Source: an uncultured Collinsella sp.
GTDB lineage: Bacteria > Actinomycetota > Coriobacteriia > Coriobacteriales > Coriobacteriaceae
DNA: 37,257 nucleotides
Assembly (NCBI GenBank): GCA_900546455.1
Contig: URCS01000018.1
Coordinates: 1-37,257, forward strand
Reading direction: 5' to 3'
Below, in pieces: positions 31,720-37,257 of this stretch. How positions within the stretch are numbered: position 1 is the stretch's first letter; every line of letters starts with the position of its first letter. The position numbers were made by a program, and so were the translations under genes. The notes under the pieces were generated by a model. It saw only the letters and a list, made by a program, of their open reading frames with translations. It searched no databases and was not told where the DNA came from.

Positions 31720-33144
31720 CTAGCACACACCTTCCACAAAGCGGTCGAGCTCAACAAAGCGGGAACCCTTGACCAGTACAACATCATGTTTTTCAAGCGC
31801 GCCGCCCATGCGGTCGAGCACCTGCTGATAATCGGAGAACACCTGGATGCGGTCCTCGTCCATGCCCATCATGCGCGCGGCATCGGCCATAAGCTGGGCC
31901 AGCTCACCACCCACGCACGCCAGCATGTCGAGCTTCTTGGCGGCGGCATAGGCGCCCACGAGCTCATGCATGCGAGGAGCCTCATCGCCCATCTCGCCCA
32001 TCTCGCCCAGGATCGCCATGCGAGACCCCGTGCACGAAAGCGAGCACAGCAGATCGAGACCAGCAGCCATGGATTCGGCGCTGGCGTTATAGGAATCGTC
32101 GATGACGCGGGCACCGCTCTTGGCGCGCTTGATCTCCTGGCGGTGCCCGGTGATCGTGAGGCCCCTAAAGGCAGCATCGATCTGCTCGGGCGTCACGCCC
32201 AGGCGATAGGCAACTGCGGCGGCCTTAACGGCATTTGGGACGGACTGCACGCCGGGGATGGCAAGCATGGTATCGGTCGTCTCACCTTGGCCAAAATCGA
32301 GCGTAAAGACCGGACGGCCCTCGTCATCAACACGAATGTCGCGGGCACGGACCTCATCATCGTCCGAGACGCCGGCCAGCATCACATCGATACCAGCAGG
32401 CTGGGCGAACGTATCGCGAATGAACGGCGTAAAGTCGTCCTCACCGCCCAAAACCAGCAGCGGCAAGAAGTCGCCGGCGGCGCACATACCCTGGACAATC
32501 TCGGCCTTAGCGCGGGCGATGTTCTCGCGGCTGCCCAAAATGCCGATGTGAGAGGTACCAATCTTGCTCACGATGGCAAGGTTGGGATTGGCGGACTGGG
32601 ACAGGCGCTCAATCTCGTGGAAATGGTTCATGCCCATCTCGAGCACCAGGACCTCGGTATCGGCCGGAGCGGAAAGCACCGTGAGCGGCATGCCGATCAG
32701 GTTATTGAAATTGCCCTTGGTGGCCCAGACACGATAGCGCTTGGCGAGCACGGCGGCGAGCACGTCCTTGGTCGTCGTCTTGCCGATGGAACCGGTAATA
32801 CCAACGACCAGGCAGCCAAGCTCCAGACGGTACGCGTGCGCCAAACGCAGCAGAAAGTCCTCGGGATCATCGGTCAGCAAGATGGCACAGCCCTTGTCCT
32901 GCGCCAGCGAGACCAGCTCGGCCTCGGGCTCACGCGTCATCACGACGGCGCCGGCACCCGACTGGACGGCACGGGAAGCAAAATCATTGCCGTCGACGTT
33001 TTCACCGGGAAAGGCGACGAAAATCGTCCCTTCCTCGACCTGACGCGAGTCGATAACGCACCCGCGGCATACCCGATCGGCTTCTCCCGTCACGGTTCGG
33101 GCCCCTGTTGCGGCCGCGAGGTTGTTGACGGCGATCTCTATCAT
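31720..33144 (-). CDS. murF: UDP-MurNAc-tripeptide D-alanyl-D-alanine ligase MurF
   Basis: A 474-residue Mur ligase that adds D-Ala-D-Ala to the UDP-MurNAc tripeptide. Motifs: CVIDSRQVEEGTIFVAFPGE near residue 30-49, VVGITGSIGKTTTKDVLAAV near 117 (P-loop), TKGNFNNLIGMPLTVL near 141, LEMGMNHFHEIERL near 168, IDDSYNASAESMAAGL near 341 and LGEMGEMGDEAPRMH near 374, followed near the end by VLVKGSRFVELD. FNNLIG identifies MurF rather than MurE. The ATG at 33144 has GGGGAG 6 nt upstream. murE, which normally precedes it, is absent; a 126-bp gap with a possible TACAAT -10 (33187-33182) separates murF from ftsI. Confidence 0.96.
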   Translation of the reverse strand: MIEIAVNNLAAATGARTVTGEADRVCRGCVIDSRQVEEGTIFVAFPGENVDGNDFASRAVQSGAGAVVMTREPEAELVSLAQDKGCAILLTDDPEDFLLRLAHAYRLELGCLVVGITGSIGKTTTKDVLAAVLAKRYRVWATKGNFNNLIGMPLTVLSAPADTEVLVLEMGMNHFHEIERLSQSANPNLAIVSKIGTSHIGILGSRENIARAKAEIVQGMCAAGDFLPLLVLGGEDDFTPFIRDTFAQPAGIDVMLAGVSDDDEVRARDIRVDDEGRPVFTLDFGQGETTDTMLAIPGVQSVPNAVKAAAVAYRLGVTPEQIDAAFRGLTITGHRQEIKRAKSGARVIDDSYNASAESMAAGLDLLCSLSCTGSRMAILGEMGEMGDEAPRMHELVGAYAAAKKLDMLACVGGELAQLMADAARMMGMDEDRIQVFSDYQQVLDRMGGALEKHDVVLVKGSRFVELDRFVEGVC

Positions 33145-33181
33145 TGCAGCTCCCCTGTAAACCTAATAATGCTATCGGCGT

Positions 33182-33221
33182 ATTGTATCCCAGCGCCGCA
33201 CATGCGTGGTGCAGGGCATGT
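33182..33221 (-). promoter_or_regulatory. Candidate murF -10 box and upstream palindrome
   Basis: In the 126-bp gap between ftsI and murF the minus strand carries TACAAT (33187-33182), about 38 bp upstream of the murF ATG. Further upstream lies ACATGC-10 nt-GCATGT (33221-33200), a 6-bp inverted repeat. No good -35 is seen, so the promoter call is weak. Confidence 0.35.
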
Positions 33222-33270
33222 GAACACCCTCATATGGGACAACAAACCACGCCCCAAAGATTGTAACCCC

Positions 33271-35136
33271 CTACTTCGTGTGCGGGATACCCAGCACGTC
33301 GAGCGCGTTGGCCATAATGGACTGGAACGGCACCGCAGCGGCATCTGAGCCGCTCGGCGTTCCGTCGAGCGTGATATAGCACAGCACCTTGGGCGATTGT
33401 GCCGGCGCAAAGCCCATAAAGGACGACATGTAGTTCTCCTTGAGGTAGCCGCCGTTCTCGTCGGCTCGTTCGGCCGTACCGGTCTTACCCGCCACGTCAT
33501 AGCCGTCAACCGCGCCGCCAACGCCCGTTCCCTCGGACACGACCGTCTGCATGCACGATGTCACCTGGGATGCGGCGTCCTCAGAAATCGCGCGTTCGCC
33601 TTCGCCCCAGTCCTTCTCGTCGCCTTTGCTGGACTTATAGAAGTGCGGGGTCATCATCACGCCGCCGTTGGCGATGCCGCCCACGGCACGTGCGATCTCA
33701 ATCGGCGAGACGGACAGCGCCTGTCCAAAGCTCATCGATCCCAGCGTGGCGCCGTCATACTGGTCACGCTCCTTGACGATGCCCAGGCTCTCGCCCGGAA
33801 AATCGACACCGGAGCTGTGACCGATGCCCCACTTGTCCACATAGGCGGCAAAGTCGTCGGCACCGATCTTGCGCCCCACCAGGACAAAGCCCACATTGGA
33901 CGAACGGCGCATCATCTCGCGCACATCCATGGTCATGCCATAGTCGCGCTTATCGGCATCGGTAACGGTATCGTCGCCCACCTTGATGCTCGCCGGCACC
34001 TCAAACGACGTACTCGATCGTACGACGCCCAAGTCGAAGCCGGCGCCCGCCACGAGCGTCTTAAAGACCGAGCCGGGCTCGTAGGCGTCAGTGACCAGGC
34101 GCAGGTTCATATCCTCGGTCTTGGCGTTCTCCAGATCGGTCTGGTCGTAGGTCGGGTACGAGCAGGCTGCGAGAATTTCACCGGTCGTGGGGTCGGTGAC
34201 CAAAGCCGAGCCGTTCTTGGCCTTTGTCTTCTCGACAGCCTCTGCCAGAGCATCCTCAGCCGCACGCTGGATATTGACGTCGAGCGTCGTCACGATATCA
34301 ACGCCGTCGACCGCGGCCACCTTTTTATAGGCACCGCCCGCGATATAGCTGCCGTCCCTCGCGCGCTCGCGCACGAGAGAACCGTTCGTGCCGGTCAGAA
34401 GCTTGTTGTATTGCTTTTCGAGACCCGTCAAGCCGTCGTTGTCCACATTCACTACACCCAGCACCTGCGATGCCAGATTGCCGTATGGATATACGCGCTT
34501 CATGGCCTGCTCAAAAAGCACGCCGGGCAGGTTCTTCTTCTCCAGCACCGCAGCATCGTCTTCGTCCACTTGGCGCTTGATATACACCCAGGTGCCATCG
34601 GACTCGACGAGCTTGCGGCAGGTCTTTTTATCGATTCCAGTTGCCTTGACCAGCGCCGACACCGTCTTGTCAACATCCTCGACAAGCTGCGGGTTCACGG
34701 CGATGTTGCGACATTCGACCGACGACGCCAGCACGTTACCGTTGCGGTCGTAGATGGTGCCGCGTTTGGCATAGAGGGTCTGCGCAAGCAGGCGGCGCGC
34801 ATCGGCACGCTCGCGCAGTTTATCGGCTTCGACAATTTGATAGTCGGCAAGGCGAAAGACGCCCAAGCCCAAGCCAAGCCCAATGAAGCCCATGACGGCT
34901 TTGCGGCGAGGCAGAGGCGCGCCTGTGAGCCATTCGGTCGACGAACTCTTGCGCGACCTGGTGTTATGCACTTGAGGGCCGCCCGAGCCGCGAAGTCGCG
35001 ACGCCGGGTCGTTGCCACGGGACTGCCCGGCGTTGTAAGATTGCCGACCCGTTCCTTGATAACCAGAACGTCCCCGCGACGAGGGACGTCCAGAACCGCA
35101 GCCCCCATCGGAACCGCGGCGATAGTCATTTGTCAT
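33271..35136 (-). CDS. ftsI: Septal transpeptidase FtsI/PBP (class B penicillin-binding protein)
   Basis: A 621-residue class B PBP that crosslinks septal peptidoglycan with FtsW. A Gly/Ser/Arg-rich cytoplasmic N-terminus (1-78) precedes one membrane helix (about 80-97). The PBP dimer domain follows (RGTIYDRNGNVLASS near 125). The transpeptidase domain has EPGSVFK (catalytic Ser356, Lys359), RSSNVG (SxN at 412-414) and AGKTGTAE (KTG at 551-553). No PASTA domains are present. The ATG at 35136 lies 17 nt after the ftsL-like gene; its ribosome site is weak (GGTAG). The N-terminal extension is longer than usual. Confidence 0.97.
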   Translation of the reverse strand: MTNDYRRGSDGGCGSGRPSSRGRSGYQGTGRQSYNAGQSRGNDPASRLRGSGGPQVHNTRSRKSSSTEWLTGAPLPRRKAVMGFIGLGLGLGVFRLADYQIVEADKLRERADARRLLAQTLYAKRGTIYDRNGNVLASSVECRNIAVNPQLVEDVDKTVSALVKATGIDKKTCRKLVESDGTWVYIKRQVDEDDAAVLEKKNLPGVLFEQAMKRVYPYGNLASQVLGVVNVDNDGLTGLEKQYNKLLTGTNGSLVRERARDGSYIAGGAYKKVAAVDGVDIVTTLDVNIQRAAEDALAEAVEKTKAKNGSALVTDPTTGEILAACSYPTYDQTDLENAKTEDMNLRLVTDAYEPGSVFKTLVAGAGFDLGVVRSSTSFEVPASIKVGDDTVTDADKRDYGMTMDVREMMRRSSNVGFVLVGRKIGADDFAAYVDKWGIGHSSGVDFPGESLGIVKERDQYDGATLGSMSFGQALSVSPIEIARAVGGIANGGVMMTPHFYKSSKGDEKDWGEGERAISEDAASQVTSCMQTVVSEGTGVGGAVDGYDVAGKTGTAERADENGGYLKENYMSSFMGFAPAQSPKVLCYITLDGTPSGSDAAAVPFQSIMANALDVLGIPHTK

Positions 35137-35153
35137 ACTCAGCTACCGTCTTG

Positions 35154-35624
35154 CTACTGAGCGGTCGCGGTCGCGTTGGCGCCCGCGGCTGCATCCTGCG
35201 AAAAGTCAAGTGTAACGCTCTCGCTGGGCTCCACCATGCCATAAGCGCCCGCAAGGTCGCGAATGCGCGTGTCGGCGCCATAGACCGAATGCATGACCTC
35301 CAGGTCGGAGCTCTCATCGGTCGCCTTTTCGAGCGTGTTGGTAAGCTCGGCGTTGCTGTTGAGCACCTGGGCCGTAACGCCGGCGAGCGCCACGCGGGCG
35401 ACGCCAATCGTCATGAAGATAGCCGCAATGATGCAAAACGTTTTAAGAACGCTCATGAAAACCGGGCTTACCGCCTGGTTTGCCTGACGGCCCGCGCCCG
35501 TGTAGACATCAAAGCGCGGCGTGCGCTGCTCACGGGGAGCAACGGGGGCCTGCGGCGTCTCACGATAGGCGGGCATGGCGTTCATATCATAGGCGAGTGC
35601 TGCGCTTGAAGTGTTGTAGCCCAT
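35154..35624 (-). CDS. ftsL: FtsL-like division protein
   Basis: A 156-residue bitopic protein at the ftsL position between rsmH and ftsI. It has a hydrophilic N-terminus of about 55 residues, one membrane helix at about 57-80 (FMSVLKTFCIIAAIFMTIGV), then a short coiled-coil-like segment (LNSNAELTNTLEKATDESSDLEV, about 88-110) and a polar Ala/Thr-rich tail. Sequence identity to known FtsL proteins is low, as is normal for this family, so the call rests on position and topology. The ATG at 35624 has GGGAGG about 10 nt upstream. It likely works with FtsQ and a DivIC-type partner to activate FtsW-FtsI. Confidence 0.8.
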   Translation of the reverse strand: MGYNTSSAALAYDMNAMPAYRETPQAPVAPREQRTPRFDVYTGAGRQANQAVSPVFMSVLKTFCIIAAIFMTIGVARVALAGVTAQVLNSNAELTNTLEKATDESSDLEVMHSVYGADTRIRDLAGAYGMVEPSESVTLDFSQDAAAGANATATAQ

Positions 35625-35714
35625 GATATGCCGCCTCCCATCCCGAGTACGTTGGTAGTGTGTTTAAGCTTCGTTTATGGTGCGAGCGGGAGGTCCAATA
35701 TCGCGCGGTCGCGC

Positions 35715-36680
35715 CTACAGACGCTGCGCCACGCGGATTTTGGCTGATCTCGCCCGAGGGTTGCGCTCAACCTCATCAGGCTGGGCAACCAAGGGTTTGC
35801 GAGTGATGACCTTGAGTATCGGCACGTTGCCGCACACGCACACCGGAATCTCCGGCGGACACGTGCACCCCTGGCTCATCTCCTTAAAGTGGTTCTTTAC
35901 GATACGGTCCTCGAGCGAGTGATACGAGATGACGCAAATACGCCCGCCCGGGTTGAGCCACCTGGTGGCGGCATCAAGCCCTCTCTCGAGCACATCGAGC
36001 TCGTGATTGACCTCGATGCGAATGGCCTGGAAACTTTTCTTGGCCGGGTGTCCGCCATGCCGACGAGCGGCAGCCGGGATACCCGCCTTGATGATCTCGA
36101 CAAATTGGCCGGTGGTTTCGATCGGTTCTTGCTCGCGGCGGCGCACGATCTCGCGCGCGATCTGCGAGGCGAACTTCTCTTCGCCGTAGACGCGTAGAAT
36201 CCGGGCGAGGTCGTGTTCGTTGTAGGTGTTGATGACCTCAGCTGCGTTTAAGGTGTTATTACCCGGATCCATCCGCATGTCCAATGGGGCATCCTCGTTA
36301 TACGAAAAGCCCCTGCCAGGGATATCGAGTTGCGGTGACGAAACGCCCAAATCGAACAGGAAGCCATCGACCCCAGGCACCTCGGCCGAGCAAAGCAGCT
36401 CGTCCAAGTCGCCGAAGTTGCCCTTCAGCAGCTGGTGCGGAACGCCGGGAACCTCGCGGTCCAGACGGGCGCCAGCGGCCTCGAGGGCCATGTCGTCCTG
36501 ATCGACGCCGAGCAAAAGGCCGGTTTTCCCCACCTGCGCGGCCATCTTTACCGAATGGCCGGCACCGCCAAGGGTGCAGTCGCAGACGACGGAGCCGCTC
36601 TTTAGCTGCAGCGACTCAAGCACTTCGCCGAGCATGACAGGTTCATGCCGATATTCTTGTGTCAAGATCCCACGCTCCAT
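35715..36680 (-). CDS. rsmH: 16S rRNA m4C1402 methyltransferase RsmH (MraW)
   Basis: A 321-residue SAM-dependent methyltransferase that modifies N4 of C1402 in 16S rRNA at the P site. Motifs: HEPVMLGEVLESL near residue 12, CDCTLGGAGHSVKM near 33 (SAM loop), GVDQDDMALEAA near 58, FDLGVSSPQLDIPGRGFSY near 109-127 and DAPLDMRMD near 130, then RICVISYHSLEDRIVKNHF near 251. The ATG at 36680 lies 20 nt after mraZ with a poor ribosome site; a TTG seven codons in, with GGAG 9 nt upstream, is an alternative. It is the second gene of the division cluster. Confidence 0.97.
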   Translation of the reverse strand: MERGILTQEYRHEPVMLGEVLESLQLKSGSVVCDCTLGGAGHSVKMAAQVGKTGLLLGVDQDDMALEAAGARLDREVPGVPHQLLKGNFGDLDELLCSAEVPGVDGFLFDLGVSSPQLDIPGRGFSYNEDAPLDMRMDPGNNTLNAAEVINTYNEHDLARILRVYGEEKFASQIAREIVRRREQEPIETTGQFVEIIKAGIPAAARRHGGHPAKKSFQAIRIEVNHELDVLERGLDAATRWLNPGGRICVISYHSLEDRIVKNHFKEMSQGCTCPPEIPVCVCGNVPILKVITRKPLVAQPDEVERNPRARSAKIRVAQRL

Positions 36681-36700
36681 CCGTTACTCGTGCCTTGCCC

Positions 36701-37135
36701 TTACGAGAAGAAGAGGTCCAGCAGGGCCTCGTCATCATCGTCCTCATCGGCCGTAGCGCGGTCCCAAACCTCAAGGTGGTCGTAGTTGCCCACAACCGTG
36801 ACCTCGCGGTCGAGGTTCGCCTGCTTGCGGAGAGACTCAGAAAGACCGATACGACCCGCGCTGTCCACATCCATCGACGTGGTGCGCTTGTTGATCGCCC
36901 TCATGAGCTTCTGGTCGTTGATGTCACGCGGGTTAAAACCCTCGTGGCCCTCACGACCCGCGAAGAGTCCTTCGACCCACTTATCGAAGGCCTCGGCAGA
37001 GAACACGTACAGAGCATCGACATCCAGGGCTTTAAACACGCGAACGTGCTCTCCAAGCTCCTCGCGAAGGGGTGCAGGCAGGGATAGACGACCTTTTGCA
37101 TCGAGATTGCGCTCGTATGCACCAGTCATTCCCAT
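36701..37135 (-). CDS. mraZ: Transcriptional regulator MraZ
   Basis: A 144-residue DNA-binding protein with two AbrB/SpoVT-like halves. It represses its own division-cell-wall cluster and forms ring oligomers. The two DxxxGR cores are visible: NLDAKGRLSLPAPLREEL near residue 10-27 and DVDSAGRIGLSESLRKQAN near 89-107. An acidic tail (DEDDDDEALLDLF) ends the protein. The ATG at 37135 has GGGGAGGG 8 nt upstream. It is the first gene of the minus-strand cluster and lies behind a strong promoter with MraZ-box-like GTGGGG repeats. Confidence 0.97.
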   Translation of the reverse strand: MGMTGAYERNLDAKGRLSLPAPLREELGEHVRVFKALDVDALYVFSAEAFDKWVEGLFAGREGHEGFNPRDINDQKLMRAINKRTTSMDVDSAGRIGLSESLRKQANLDREVTVVGNYDHLEVWDRATADEDDDDEALLDLFFS

Positions 37136-37171
37136 GTGCGCCCTCCCCTCGGTTACTCAGATGGCACGTAC

Positions 37172-37188
37172 GCGGGGAACCACCCCGC
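37172..37188. promoter_or_regulatory. Palindrome in the mraZ leader (copy 1)
   Basis: GCGGGGAACCACCCCGC is a 6-bp inverted repeat around a 5-nt centre. On the minus strand it reads GGGGTGGTTCCCC at its core, nearly identical to the palindrome in the promoter spacer at 37210-37224. It lies in the predicted 5' untranslated region. Confidence 0.6.
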
Positions 37189-37203
37189 CTGTCGACGTCA
37201 TCA

Positions 37204-37232
37204 ATAATATGGGGAACCGCCCCATTTTTCAA
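37204..37232 (-). promoter_or_regulatory. Promoter of the mraZ division-cell-wall cluster
   Basis: On the minus strand TTGAAA (37232-37227) and TATTAT (37209-37204) are separated by exactly 17 bp, a good housekeeping-sigma promoter. The spacer contains the palindrome TGGGG-CGGTT-CCCCA (37224-37210). The expected start is near 37197, about 60 nt before the mraZ ATG. Confidence 0.8.
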
Positions 37233-37239
37233 CACCTTT

Positions 37240-37257
37240 CCCCACCCCTTCCCCCAC
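37240..37257 (-). promoter_or_regulatory. MraZ-box-like GTGGGG direct repeats at the window edge
   Basis: GTGGGG occurs on the minus strand at 37257-37252 and again at 37245-37240, a 12-bp period, just upstream of the -35 box. MraZ binds short direct repeats containing TGGG/GTGG upstream of its own promoter, so autoregulation is likely. Further repeats may lie beyond the window. Confidence 0.6.

Noticed and set aside
31786..33348. 520-codon open frame on the plus strand opposite murF
   Set aside because: Antisense shadow of murF with no motifs; it crosses into the ftsI end.
33397..35160. 587-codon open frame on the plus strand opposite ftsI
   Set aside because: His/Arg/Leu-rich shadow of ftsI, in which the catalytic motifs SVFK, SSN and KTG are all in the minus frame.

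Overview
The window looks like a high-GC chromosomal segment from the actinobacterial class Coriobacteriia, most likely Collinsella or a close relative. The evidence is a division cluster of Gram-positive/actinobacterial type with MraZ, SepF, YggT and DivIVA but no ftsA, strong C-ending codon bias, and frequent GGAGG-type ribosome sites. The genus is an inference. No rRNA, tRNA, CRISPR, prophage or intact transposase was seen.

Left part (1-13,500), mixed strands: the N-terminal part of polA (-), an M18 aminopeptidase and yaaA (+), and a small membrane-anchored protein (-) divergent from a TPP-riboswitch-controlled thiC followed by thiD (+). Next comes a 334-bp gene-free stretch filled with palindromic repeats. 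It is followed by an SGNH hydrolase, a PARG-like macrodomain protein with an altered catalytic signature, a Bax-inhibitor-1 family membrane protein and a small unknown gene (all -). A Pit-type phosphate permease with its DUF47/PhoU-like partner and a nitroreductase (+) complete this part.

Right part (13,500-37,257), all on the minus strand and so read from right to left: mraZ-rsmH-ftsL-ftsI-murF-mraY-murD-ftsW-murG-murC-murB-ftsQ-ftsZ, then pgeF, then a complete pstSCAB-phoU phosphate operon, then yggS-sepF-yggT-divIVA. In other Gram-positive bacteria pgeF, yggS, sepF, yggT and divIVA (B. subtilis ylmD-E-F-G and divIVA) lie next to ftsZ. The pst-phoU block therefore appears to be inserted inside the division cluster, with pstS overlapping the pgeF stop codon. 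A TTTACG direct repeat with 11-bp period, resembling a Pho box, lies upstream of pgeF. murE is missing from its usual place between ftsI and murF.

How the genes work together: MurF, MraY, MurD, MurG, MurC and MurB make and lipid-link the peptidoglycan precursor; FtsW and FtsI polymerise and crosslink it at the septum; FtsZ, FtsQ, FtsL, SepF and DivIVA build and position the division machine. PstSCAB-PhoU (high-affinity, ATP-driven) and Pit-DUF47 (low-affinity) are two phosphate uptake routes. The most notable points are the pst insertion, a yggT gene with no ATG/GTG/TTG start, the QEE-to-QEA change in the PARG-like protein, three 57-nt tandem palindromes, and paired palindromes around the mraZ promoter.
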